The position numbers and the translations under genes were made by a program. This document shows positions 43,093 to 51,952 of a stretch of 64,000 nt of DNA, piece by piece (the first letter of the stretch is position 1; each line of letters starts with the position of its first letter). Source of the stretch: Pseudoalteromonas luteoviolacea (GTDB taxonomy: Bacteria; Pseudomonadota; Gammaproteobacteria; Enterobacterales; Alteromonadaceae); assembly GCF_000814765.1 (NCBI RefSeq), contig NZ_JWIC01000006.1, positions 310,001 through 374,000 of the forward strand. The letters run 5' to 3'. A model generated the notes under the pieces. That model had not been told where the DNA came from, searched no databases, and saw nothing but the letters and a program-made list of their open reading frames with translations.

Positions 43093-45204
43093 TTGCAGTT
43101 TATTGCGCTTACATCGATTGGCATCGAAAATTTACTAGTCGAAGAACTTCAATCTTTCGAAATTAAAGTTACTAAGCAAAGCATTGGCTCGGTTCGCTTT
43201 GAAGCCGACAATCTTACCGCTCAAAAGTTTTGTATGATGACGCGATATTCGACGCGCGTTATGCTGTTAATTGATGAGCATGAAGATATTAAAAATAAAG
43301 ATGACCTGTATAAGTTTGCTCGTTTTCAAGGTTGGCAGGAGTGGTTTGGTCCGTCACAAACCTTTGCCGTTGAGTTTAACGGGACGAATAAAGAATTAAA
43401 AAATACGCAGTTTTCAGGCTTAGTCATTAAAGATGCGGTTGTGGATTATTTCCAAGATCTATACGAGCAGCGTCCATCTGTAGATAAACAAGACGCTAAT
43501 GTTCGAATTATTGCGAAGCTTAATAAGCAAAAAATTGCACTATATCTTGATTATTCAGGTCCAAGGTTGTCTGACCGCGGCTATAGAACCAAGCAGGGTA
43601 AAGCGCCAATTCGTGAACACCTTGCAGCTGCGCTTGTAACTCGAAGTGGCTGGCTGAATGACACTTCAAAGCCTCTATTTGATCCGTGTTGTGGTTCGGG
43701 TACATTGTTAATCGAAGCCGCGAGCATGGCCTTAAATTTGCCAACAAACCTGCATAAAGCATTTGCTTTTAAGCGCCTTCCTAGCTTCAGAGAAGCCAAG
43801 TTCAAAGAAATCCAAAAAGAGCTGAAAGCGGAACAAGTCGACTCAAAATTGTGGTTAATTGGCCACGATATTGATGGACGAGTACTCGATACTGCTCAGT
43901 CTAATGCAAACCGTGCAGGGGTGGGCGAACTCATTCAATTTAAAGAAGCGGATGCGGGCAAATTGCAGTCTGTAGCAAAACGCCCAGGTACGATTCTGAG
44001 TAACTTACCGTATGGTGAGCGCTTGGGCTCAATGGCCGAATTGATCAATCTTTATCGCAATATGGGTGTGAGCTTCAAAAAGCATTATCGTGATTGGAAC
44101 GCTGCACTGCTTGGTACGGACGATGAGTTATTTAGATTACTCAAACTTGCGTCTAAAAAACGATATAAGTTTAAAAATGGTCCTATTGATGTGACCTTGT
44201 ATATGTATGAGCTGAATGAAAAGCAAGTTGCGCAAAATCAACAAGCGTCAGAATTGCATTTTGAGCAGTCTCGTGCGTTTGCTAACCGACTCAAAAAGAA
44301 TAAGCAGGGTTTAAAAAGTTGGTTGAAAAAAGAATCTGTTGAAGCTTACCGGTTATATGATGCAGATATTCCGGAATATAACGTTGCTGTTGATGTATAT
44401 GGTGATAACGCAGTTATCTTTGAATATGCTGCGCCAAAAGAAATCAACGCAGATGTTGCAGATAAGCGTCTACAAGACGTGATTTCTTTGACTGCTGAAA
44501 CCTTAGATATTTCACCAAGCAACTTAGCGGTTAAAGTACGTAAAAAACAGCGAGGTGATGAGCAATATACTTCGTACGAGAAACAAAACCGCTATCAGAT
44601 CATCGAAGAGTTTGGTGCAAAGTTCAAAGTTAATTTATATGACTATTTAGATACTGGGCTGTTTTTAGACCACCGTCTTGCACGTCGATTTATTCAGCAA
44701 AATGCCCGAGATAAGCGAGTATTAAATTTGTTTGCTTATACGGGATCTGCATCGGTTCACGCGGCAATAGGTGGCGCTAAGTCGGTTACAACTGTCGATA
44801 TGTCAAAGACTTACCTTAAGTGGGCAGAAGAGAATTTCGCACTTAATAACCTTAAAAATCCACGTTTTAGATTTGAACAAGCGGATTGCTTGAAATGGTT
44901 AGAGCATGCCAAAGGTCAATATGATTTGATTTTCTTAGATCCACCTACTTTTTCAAACTCGAAGAGAATGAAAAATGTATTCGATGTTCAAAGAGATCAT
45001 ATTCAGTTATTGACTTGGGTTAAAAGTATTTTGAGCCCGGATGGTGTTTTGTTGTTCTCGAATAACAAACGAGGCTTTAAAATGGATGAAGTAGCCTTAA
45101 TGGGATTGGGCTTGAAAGCAGAGAATATTTCAGCAGAGACGCTGTCTCCAGATTTTAAACGAAACAAACAGATCCACAATAGCTGGTTAATTACCCATGG
45201 CTAA
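43093..45204 (+). CDS. rlmL: Bifunctional 23S rRNA methyltransferase RlmL/RlmK
   Basis: A 703-residue fusion that methylates G2445 (RlmL, N-terminal half) and G2069 (RlmK, C-terminal half) of 23S rRNA. A THUMP domain (about 45-155) precedes the first Rossmann methyltransferase with FDPCCGSGTLLIEA (about 196-209) and SNLPYGERLG. The second has NLFAYTGSASVHAA and LDPPTFSNSKR. The start is TTG 43093, aligning with the E. coli N-terminus; no better ATG is in frame. A good TATACT lies upstream. The stop overlaps the following gene by eight bases. Confidence 0.95.
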   Translation: MQFIALTSIGIENLLVEELQSFEIKVTKQSIGSVRFEADNLTAQKFCMMTRYSTRVMLLIDEHEDIKNKDDLYKFARFQGWQEWFGPSQTFAVEFNGTNKELKNTQFSGLVIKDAVVDYFQDLYEQRPSVDKQDANVRIIAKLNKQKIALYLDYSGPRLSDRGYRTKQGKAPIREHLAAALVTRSGWLNDTSKPLFDPCCGSGTLLIEAASMALNLPTNLHKAFAFKRLPSFREAKFKEIQKELKAEQVDSKLWLIGHDIDGRVLDTAQSNANRAGVGELIQFKEADAGKLQSVAKRPGTILSNLPYGERLGSMAELINLYRNMGVSFKKHYRDWNAALLGTDDELFRLLKLASKKRYKFKNGPIDVTLYMYELNEKQVAQNQQASELHFEQSRAFANRLKKNKQGLKSWLKKESVEAYRLYDADIPEYNVAVDVYGDNAVIFEYAAPKEINADVADKRLQDVISLTAETLDISPSNLAVKVRKKQRGDEQYTSYEKQNRYQIIEEFGAKFKVNLYDYLDTGLFLDHRLARRFIQQNARDKRVLNLFAYTGSASVHAAIGGAKSVTTVDMSKTYLKWAEENFALNNLKNPRFRFEQADCLKWLEHAKGQYDLIFLDPPTFSNSKRMKNVFDVQRDHIQLLTWVKSILSPDGVLLFSNNKRGFKMDEVALMGLGLKAENISAETLSPDFKRNKQIHNSWLITHG

Positions 45205-45424
45205 AGTGATTTTATATCACACAGATGGGTGTCATTTATGTGAACAGGCATACCAATTGGCGGTGTCTGTCCTTACACATGAAGACATTCATCATCAAGA
45301 TATCTTGGATGATGAAAGTTTGATGACACAATATCAAACTTCTATTCCGGTACTGAAAAATATAAAAACAGGTAAATTGCTAAATTGGCCATTTACCCAA
45401 CAACAAATTCAAGAGTTTATATAA
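45197..45424 (+). CDS. Glutaredoxin-like thin redox protein (DUF836)
   Basis: A 75-residue thioredoxin-fold protein with the redox motif CHLC near its N-terminus (HTDGCHLCEQAY) and the cis-proline region TSIPVLKN. It fits the short glutaredoxin-like DUF836 family. The gene overlaps rlmL by 8 bases and ends 4 bases before uup, so the three are co-transcribed. Its redox partner is unknown. Confidence 0.8.
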   Translation: MAKVILYHTDGCHLCEQAYQLAVSVLTHEDIHHQDILDDESLMTQYQTSIPVLKNIKTGKLLNWPFTQQQIQEFI

Positions 45425-45428
45425 GAAG

Positions 45429-47345
45429 ATGGATTTAATTAGAATTGCTAAAGCACAACTTGCTTTTGGTTCTCATCCGTTACTAGACAATGCCGACGCC
45501 CTAATCGAAGCTGGCGAACGTGTGTGTATTGTCGGAAGAAATGGAGCTGGTAAGTCAACCTTATTAAAAGTACTTGATGGGCAGGTGTTATTGGATGATG
45601 GTGAAATAAATCGTCTGACCGGCTTAAAAGTATCTCGCCTAGAGCAAGATCCACCTAAAGGTGCGCAGGGCAGTGTATTCGATTATGTTGCTCAGGGCTT
45701 ACCTGATGTGGCAAGCCTTTTAATTGAATATAACCATGTCAGCGAAGCGCTTCAAACAGACCAATCTAACAGTTTATTGAATAAGCTTGAGCGCTTATCT
45801 GCTGAAATCGAAGCCGCAGATGCGTGGCGCTTTGAAAGCCGAATTAATCTGGTCCTAAGCCAGCTTCAGCTGACCGCGCAAATGCGCCTTGAAAAACTTT
45901 CTGGTGGTTGGCTTAGAAAGGTTGCGCTCGCCAAAGCGCTTGTCAGTGACCCCGATTTACTACTACTTGATGAACCGACGAACCACTTAGATATGGCAAG
46001 TGTGGAGTGGCTAGAGTCATTTTTGAAAGATTTCAAAGGTGGCATCGTGTTTATTTCTCACGACCGTGCGTTCATCAGAGCCGTTGCGACGCGTATTTTA
46101 GATTTGGATAGAGGAAAGTTGGTCTCTTACCCTGGCAATTATGCTAAGTACTTAGAACAAAAAGCGCATGATTTAAAAGTTGAAGAAGCGCAAAATGCGT
46201 TGTTCGATAAAAAACTTGCCGAAGAAGAGACTTGGATAAGGCAGGGGATCAAAGCGCGTAGAACACGTAATGAAGGGCGTGTTCGTGCGTTAAAAGCGTT
46301 ACGTGTTGAGCGGAAGCAGCGAATTGAGCAAGTGGGTAAAGCGGACTTTAATATTGAGTCAGCAGAGCGCTCGGGCAAGTTGGTATTTGAAGCCAATTTT
46401 GTGAACCATGCATTTAAAGACAAAGCCATTGTCAAAGATTTTTCTACGCTTGTTATGCGTGGAGATAGAGTCGGTTTAATTGGTCCTAACGGGATTGGCA
46501 AGACGACGTTATTGAAATTACTTTTTGGTAAATTAGCAGCAGACAGCGGCAAGATAAAGCAAGGTGTTAATTTAGAAGTCGCCTATTTCGATCAATATCG
46601 AGAAAAGCTTGATGAAGAAATGACGGTGCAAGATAACGTTGCTGAAGGTAAACAAGAGGTCTCTATTGGTGGCCGAAGCCGTCATGTATTAGGTTATTTA
46701 CAAGATTTCTTATTTCCACCTGCGCGCGCTCGAACGCCTGTTAAAGCCCTTTCTGGCGGTGAGAAAAACCGATTGCTTTTAGCTAAGCTGTTTTTAAAGC
46801 CATCAAACGTTTTAGTATTGGATGAGCCAACCAATGATTTGGATATTGAAACTTTAGAGCTGCTAGAGGAAATCATTACGCAATATCAAGGTACAATTTT
46901 GATTGTTAGCCATGATAGGGAGTTTATTGATAACACGTGTAATAGTGTTTGGGCATTTGAAGGCGATGGCGTTGTGACCGAGATTGTCGGTGGTTACAGC
47001 GATTTTGAGGCGTATCGAGATAACAAGCTGGCTCAGCAAAAAGAGCTTGAAAAGTTAGACAAAGAGAAGTCTGCATCTGCACCAGTTAAACGCGATACAA
47101 CAAAAAACAAATCAAGTAAGCTCAGTTACAAATTAAAACTTGAATTAGAAGCTTTGCCGAGTAAAGTAGAGGAACTTGAAACCGCGCTTGAAGCGCAGCA
47201 GACATTAGTTAACTCGCCAGAGTTTTTTAAACAAGAATCTGATGTAACACAACAAGCATTGAACCAACTAGCGGATTTGGAGTCCAAGCTCGAAACCGCG
47301 TATGAACGTTGGGAAGAATTAGAAGCTTTACAGAATCAGCAGTAA
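45429..47345 (+). CDS. uup: ABC-F ATPase Uup
   Basis: A 638-residue soluble ABC protein with two ATPase domains and no membrane segments. Domain 1: GRNGAGKST (about 36-44), LSGGWLRKVALAKAL, LLLLDEPTNHLD. Domain 2: GPNGIGKTT, LSGGEKNRLLLAKL, LVLDEPTNDLD. A charged linker and a C-terminal coiled coil (about 555-638) match Uup, the ABC-F subfamily linked to ribosomes, replication and transposon precise excision. Other ABC-F proteins lack this C-terminal coiled coil. Confidence 0.93.
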   Translation: MDLIRIAKAQLAFGSHPLLDNADALIEAGERVCIVGRNGAGKSTLLKVLDGQVLLDDGEINRLTGLKVSRLEQDPPKGAQGSVFDYVAQGLPDVASLLIEYNHVSEALQTDQSNSLLNKLERLSAEIEAADAWRFESRINLVLSQLQLTAQMRLEKLSGGWLRKVALAKALVSDPDLLLLDEPTNHLDMASVEWLESFLKDFKGGIVFISHDRAFIRAVATRILDLDRGKLVSYPGNYAKYLEQKAHDLKVEEAQNALFDKKLAEEETWIRQGIKARRTRNEGRVRALKALRVERKQRIEQVGKADFNIESAERSGKLVFEANFVNHAFKDKAIVKDFSTLVMRGDRVGLIGPNGIGKTTLLKLLFGKLAADSGKIKQGVNLEVAYFDQYREKLDEEMTVQDNVAEGKQEVSIGGRSRHVLGYLQDFLFPPARARTPVKALSGGEKNRLLLAKLFLKPSNVLVLDEPTNDLDIETLELLEEIITQYQGTILIVSHDREFIDNTCNSVWAFEGDGVVTEIVGGYSDFEAYRDNKLAQQKELEKLDKEKSASAPVKRDTTKNKSSKLSYKLKLELEALPSKVEELETALEAQQTLVNSPEFFKQESDVTQQALNQLADLESKLETAYERWEELEALQNQQ

Positions 47346-47353
47346 GGATTGAA

Positions 47354-49081
47354 ATGAGATATTCACTTTTAGCCACCAGTATTGGTTTGTGCTTTTCAGG
47401 GCAGCTTTTTGCTGCAACGTATCAGTTAACTGAGTTACCTTCACATAGTACCTCGACAAACACCCTTGTTATCGATGCAAATGAATCTGGCGAAGCAGTT
47501 GGCAGGGCGACAGGCCTCTTTGACTTAAAAATTGATACAACATATATCGATTTTAATGATGATAATCTAAAGAATGATTACAACAACTTTAAAGACGCAC
47601 GTGAAAGAATTGACGACCCAATAAACTTTACATTGGATGACATTGAAAATAATAATGCCGCTGCAACTGATCCTGATGCACATGATTTCATCCGTTCTTA
47701 TCTTAATCAGCGTAGTGGAAATGCCGAATTTCAAAAGTTGAATTCTAGTGCAAGTTTGTTGTACTCAACAACGACAGCAGATGAGAAAGTACTTTTTGAT
47801 GTGGAACGAGATTACACCAACAATGAATTGTCTCGTTCAGTGGTATCTTATATCAATGGTGTGGCTTCGGATGGAGCGATGGTTGGTTGGGGTAGTGCGC
47901 CATACTCAAAAAGAACAGATTTCACCAAAGATGGTGAAAGTGAGCCTACGGTATTTTTTGAAAGAACGTTTTCTTCTCGTGGTGTGTTTATCACGCCAGG
48001 CGGAGAAGTAATAGAGCTACCGCCTGCGTTTGTTGGAGAGTATGGTGGTTTCAGTATTGCGAATCATATTGAGAAGCTGGACGACGGTACATACTTAGTT
48101 GTAGGGCAAAGCTCAATCGATGTTGCGATTGATGGTCAACAGCGTTTTGATGATTTGTGCAAAGGCGAAAACGAGCCGGTAAATGTGTGTGTATGGGAAC
48201 TGCAAAATGGTTCGATTTACTATAACCGCCACGCTTACCAGTGGAAGCTAGATGCGAATTTCAACCTGGTAGAAGGCGAGTCTAAAATTCTCGGTTTAGG
48301 TATTGAGCGCGAAGAAAATGAAGAGAGAATTCATTTAGGTACTGCTTTGTCAGCAAACCAGTCAGGCTATGCTGTAGGCCACTCGCAAACTCGTAAAGAT
48401 GGTGATTTCATCAGTAGGCAAAGAGCGGGTTACTATAAGGATGGTAAGTTCACTCAAATTATTGACCATGATAAGATTTATGAAGCCAGCCGTGGTGTTG
48501 ATATCAATAACAACAATATCGTAATCGGCTACCGTTTTAATGAGCTTAGTACTTTTCAGCAAGTAAAAGGGTACTACTATGACATCAATAATCAGTCTTT
48601 CACTGAAATGGAGTCATTCTTTAATAGCTCTGACATGTATCCTCGAGACATCAATGATGCGGGATATATTGTTGGTCAAGCCGAAGCTGAAGATATTGGT
48701 GATACCCCAAGAAGAGAGGCTTTTCTATACAATATAGAAACTGCAGAACTGCAAAATTTAAATGACCTGATACCGTGTAAAAGTGCGGATTTTCCTTACC
48801 GTATAGGAGATGCAGTTAAAATTACAGAAGATAATAAAATCTATGCGATTGCAACTAAGACAGTTAAGCGCAGAGACAGCTTAGGTAATGTAACAAAAAA
48901 CAGTGCCGGTGAAGATGAGTATGAGTCTGTATCGGTGCCTGTATTGCTTACGCGAACTGGCGGTCAGCCGGATACATGTCCGGTGGAAGAAGCTGAGACT
49001 TATGAGCGAAGCTCAGCATCGTTTGGTATGTTAGGCTTTTTAGCGTTGCCATTATTGATGCTTAGAAGACGCAGAAATTAA
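47354..49081 (+). CDS. DUF3466 family secreted protein with C-terminal sorting-like tail
   Basis: I place the start at ATG 47354 (RBS AAGGA, signal peptide MRYSLLATSIGLCFSGQLFA), not at 47309, which lies inside uup. The 575-residue product has repeated short beta motifs around NESGEAVG, NNNNIVIGYRF and NDAGYIVGQAE, as in DUF3466 proteins with HAF-type repeats. It ends with a tripartite tail: short hydrophobic SFGMLGFLALPLLML, then basic RRRRN. That resembles GlyGly-CTERM/rhombosortase-type signals, but the usual GG is replaced by SAS. Surface or envelope attachment is inferred. Confidence 0.75.
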   Translation: MRYSLLATSIGLCFSGQLFAATYQLTELPSHSTSTNTLVIDANESGEAVGRATGLFDLKIDTTYIDFNDDNLKNDYNNFKDARERIDDPINFTLDDIENNNAAATDPDAHDFIRSYLNQRSGNAEFQKLNSSASLLYSTTTADEKVLFDVERDYTNNELSRSVVSYINGVASDGAMVGWGSAPYSKRTDFTKDGESEPTVFFERTFSSRGVFITPGGEVIELPPAFVGEYGGFSIANHIEKLDDGTYLVVGQSSIDVAIDGQQRFDDLCKGENEPVNVCVWELQNGSIYYNRHAYQWKLDANFNLVEGESKILGLGIEREENEERIHLGTALSANQSGYAVGHSQTRKDGDFISRQRAGYYKDGKFTQIIDHDKIYEASRGVDINNNNIVIGYRFNELSTFQQVKGYYYDINNQSFTEMESFFNSSDMYPRDINDAGYIVGQAEAEDIGDTPRREAFLYNIETAELQNLNDLIPCKSADFPYRIGDAVKITEDNKIYAIATKTVKRRDSLGNVTKNSAGEDEYESVSVPVLLTRTGGQPDTCPVEEAETYERSSASFGMLGFLALPLLMLRRRRN

Positions 49082-49087
49082 AAATTG

Positions 49088-49113
49088 AAAAAAGGGCCGA
49101 AAGGCCCTTTTTT
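49088..49113. terminator. Bidirectional terminator between DUF3466 and DUF2062 genes
   Basis: An 11-bp perfect stem AAAAAAGGGCC / GGCCCTTTTTT with a GAAA tetraloop between convergent genes, T-rich on both strands. Confidence 0.9.
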
Positions 49114-49138
49114 AATTCATTCATTTATTGAACTCACC

Positions 49139-49645
49139 CTATTGATTTCTCGCTTCCCATGCTTTGTTGACAGAGCGTCGCCAAAGGTAGTCGATTCCGA
49201 AAAATCCGATAACAGCAGCGATGGATGCACAGATCAAAGAGCCAACGATAAAAGCTGGGCCTATCGTAGAGATGCTCTGCGTTAACCATTCCCAGGTAGG
49301 TTCAAACTGGAATGGCTGAATTTCTTGACCCAGTGCGAAAACACCGACAAGATAAGAGCAATAAAAGATAGGTGGCATTGTTAATGGGTTTGTGATCCAA
49401 ACCAATGCAATAGATAAAGGTAAGTTGACTCTAAAAGGGATTGCTAGAGCAGCTGCGAGTACCATTTGAAAAGGGACAGGGATGAACGCAAAAAACAGTC
49501 CAACAGAAAAGGCGCCTCTGGCTGAGCGTCGATTAAGATGCCAAAGATTTGCATCGTGCAGTAAACTTCCAAAAATTCTTAACGATTTTTGTTCTTTGAT
49601 CTTATTGTGATCGGGTAAAAAGCGTTGGATCGTTTTTTTTGCCAT
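49139..49645 (-). CDS. DUF2062 family membrane protein
   Basis: A 168-residue inner-membrane protein starting MAKKTIQRFLPD. It shows NRRSARGAFSVGLFFAFIPVPFQMVLA and WITNPLTMPPIFYCSYLVG, both hallmarks of DUF2062, with about three transmembrane segments. The ATG 49645 is preferred to a TTG at 49654; neither has a clear RBS. Its 5' end overlaps or abuts the comEC start on the other strand. The function is unknown. Confidence 0.8.
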   Translation of the reverse strand: MAKKTIQRFLPDHNKIKEQKSLRIFGSLLHDANLWHLNRRSARGAFSVGLFFAFIPVPFQMVLAAALAIPFRVNLPLSIALVWITNPLTMPPIFYCSYLVGVFALGQEIQPFQFEPTWEWLTQSISTIGPAFIVGSLICASIAAVIGFFGIDYLWRRSVNKAWEARNQ

Positions 49646-51889
49646 ATAGAGCAACCATTTACTTCAATATTGATTTGCTGCGGCATCATTTTCGGAAGCC
49701 TGATATCCGTATTTTACATGGATACATGGCAGTTACCCGTCAGTGTTGCCTTGCTCGTTTTTGTTAGTAGCTATTTTAAGCTTTTTTCGAACGTTTTGGC
49801 AGGTTTTATTTTAGGTATTTTTGTTACTAGTCTTAATTACATTTTGTTTTATCAACTTTCATGGAAAAGCTTGGTTGTTGATAAGCCAATTAAAATTGAC
49901 GCCAAGGTGAGCCAAATCATTAAAGCGGGCGACAGACCTTATATACAAGTAAAGATAAATAAGCTTGACCAGTTGAAAGTGAAGTCTTGGCAAACTGTAC
50001 ATGCTAACTTGTCAATCGTTGAAGGTGAAAGCGCGATAAAAGTGGGAGATACAATTAGCGGGACTGCCACACTCAAACCATTTTACTCACGAAAAAATCA
50101 ATATGCTTTTGATAGTGAGTTATATGCATTTCGCAATCATATCTTCTTTAAAGGGAAGCTAAAAGTCGACTCTGTAGCTCGACATCACGGATCTTGGCGT
50201 CTTCAATATCAACTTTTTATGCTAGACGTTTTTGATGGCTATCAGTTTGGCTGGCTTTATTATGTCTTGATGACAGGGGATAAATCAAAAATTCCTAAAA
50301 GTGACAAAGCGCACTTTCGTACACTGGGCTTAAGTCACTTGTTAGCCATATCGGGCCTACATATCGCTATTTTATTCTCATTGAGCTTATTGTTAATAAA
50401 AGTATGCTTGTTCCCTTTTAAATCTTTTTTAGGTCAAACTGTCAATACACATTCAATAGGGCTCATTTGTGCGCTGGGGTGTGCTGGATTATATGTGGTG
50501 ATGAGCGGTATGCAGATATCGGCTCAACGCGCTTGGTTTATGGCGTGTGCAGGTGTTCTATGTTATTTACTTGGAACACGGTTGAGCTTTATTAGGCTAT
50601 TGATTTACACGCTAACGATAGTGACTATGGTATCGCCATTTGCGTTGTTAAATCTTGGTCTGTATTTTTCATTTACTGCGGTGGCTGGTATTTTTTGGTT
50701 ATTATCAAAGCGTAAAGCATATCAGTATGAATTCTCAAGTTGGCTCAATAAATGTGTTTGGTTGTGCAAGGTACAAGTTGTCTTATTTATCGTACTATGC
50801 CCGTTGGTAGTGTACGTATTTCATGGCTTGAGTGTGAGCGGTTTGCTCATCAATCTCATTTTTGTACCGCTCCTTTCTATCGTGATCTTTCCGCTTTTGT
50901 TAGTACAGATCGTTTTACATAGTGTGAGTGAATCAAATGCGATAATGCTACTCGATAACTGGCTATTTAACTCATATCACTTTCTGATATCTTTTGATTT
51001 TCATTGGTTTGATGTGCAGCCAATTTCAACCAGTCAACTGTGCTTGATGATGTTATCATTTATTTTATTAGCTCATGTTTTAACTCGTATCTACGCGCTT
51101 ATTCCATTAAGTTTACTGTTGGTACATTGGCTGTTATCGCCTAAACCCAGCTGGCAAATCAATGTTTTTGATGTAGGCCATGGCAGTGCAGTACTTATCT
51201 CGCAAGATAATAAAGCCGTTTTGTACGATTTGGGTGCGAATTACTTTGGTACATATTCTATGTTTAAGCACGTTGTACTCCCTTATATTAAAGCGAGAAA
51301 TCTTAAGTTAGTTCATACAATTGTAAGCCATGATGATGGGGATCATGCCGGTGGGCTAATGGACCTTTATAAGCTGGGGTTTGGTGAGTCGTTGAATACT
51401 TTTCACCGAGCTACGTATGCGCAACCGTGCTTACTACAAGATGTAATATTAGGTGACCTTACGATACGATCCATTTGGCCGAAGACTTTGCAAAACAATG
51501 ACAACAACAGTTCCTGTGTGGTTGTGGTCAGTGACGATCGATTTAAACTTTTATTACCTGGAGATATTGAAGCGGATGTAGAGGCTAAGATTATTTCTAA
51601 ATATAGAAATGACTTGAAAGCAAACTTTTTGTTAGCGCCACATCATGGAAGTCGAACTTCTTCAACTAAGCAGTTTATTAAGGCAGTTGAAGGCGAGCTC
51701 GTTATTTTTTCTAGGAGTCGAAATACGGCTTGGCAATTACCTCATACTGAAGTTTTGCAGCGATATAGAGACGCTGGTTATGAAACATACGATACTGCCT
51801 TAGATGGAGAAGTACAGATCCGAGTTTTTAATGAACACTTTGAGGTTTACACCGCAAGAAACGCGAAAAATCTATGGTTTTTAAGATAA
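49625..51889 (+). CDS. comEC: DNA internalisation protein ComEC/Rec2
   Basis: A 754-residue protein that moves one DNA strand across the inner membrane during natural transformation. It has N-terminal hydrophobic segments and the competence core LGLSHLLAISGLHIAILFSL, then about eight further helices. A C-terminal metallo-beta-lactamase-like domain (about 510-754) follows with NVFDVGHGSAVLI, SHDDGDHAGGL, LLPGDIEADVE and LAPHHGSRTSS. Length equals the E. coli homologue YcaI. The start is uncertain: TTG 49625 overlaps the DUF2062 gene, while in-frame TTG 49670 would remove the overlap. Neither has a Shine-Dalgarno. It stands 63 bases before msbA. Confidence 0.88.
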   Translation: MDRFFCHIEQPFTSILICCGIIFGSLISVFYMDTWQLPVSVALLVFVSSYFKLFSNVLAGFILGIFVTSLNYILFYQLSWKSLVVDKPIKIDAKVSQIIKAGDRPYIQVKINKLDQLKVKSWQTVHANLSIVEGESAIKVGDTISGTATLKPFYSRKNQYAFDSELYAFRNHIFFKGKLKVDSVARHHGSWRLQYQLFMLDVFDGYQFGWLYYVLMTGDKSKIPKSDKAHFRTLGLSHLLAISGLHIAILFSLSLLLIKVCLFPFKSFLGQTVNTHSIGLICALGCAGLYVVMSGMQISAQRAWFMACAGVLCYLLGTRLSFIRLLIYTLTIVTMVSPFALLNLGLYFSFTAVAGIFWLLSKRKAYQYEFSSWLNKCVWLCKVQVVLFIVLCPLVVYVFHGLSVSGLLINLIFVPLLSIVIFPLLLVQIVLHSVSESNAIMLLDNWLFNSYHFLISFDFHWFDVQPISTSQLCLMMLSFILLAHVLTRIYALIPLSLLLVHWLLSPKPSWQINVFDVGHGSAVLISQDNKAVLYDLGANYFGTYSMFKHVVLPYIKARNLKLVHTIVSHDDGDHAGGLMDLYKLGFGESLNTFHRATYAQPCLLQDVILGDLTIRSIWPKTLQNNDNNSSCVVVVSDDRFKLLLPGDIEADVEAKIISKYRNDLKANFLLAPHHGSRTSSTKQFIKAVEGELVIFSRSRNTAWQLPHTEVLQRYRDAGYETYDTALDGEVQIRVFNEHFEVYTARNAKNLWFLR

Positions 51890-51952
51890 TGCATTCAGTT
51901 TTTGCTTGATGGCAGATACAATAAGGGGGTTTTGAAGTTTTAGAGTAACACT

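Noticed and set aside
49085..49285. A short plus-strand open frame after the DUF3466 gene
   Set aside because: It runs through the bidirectional terminator and lies antisense to the DUF2062 gene.
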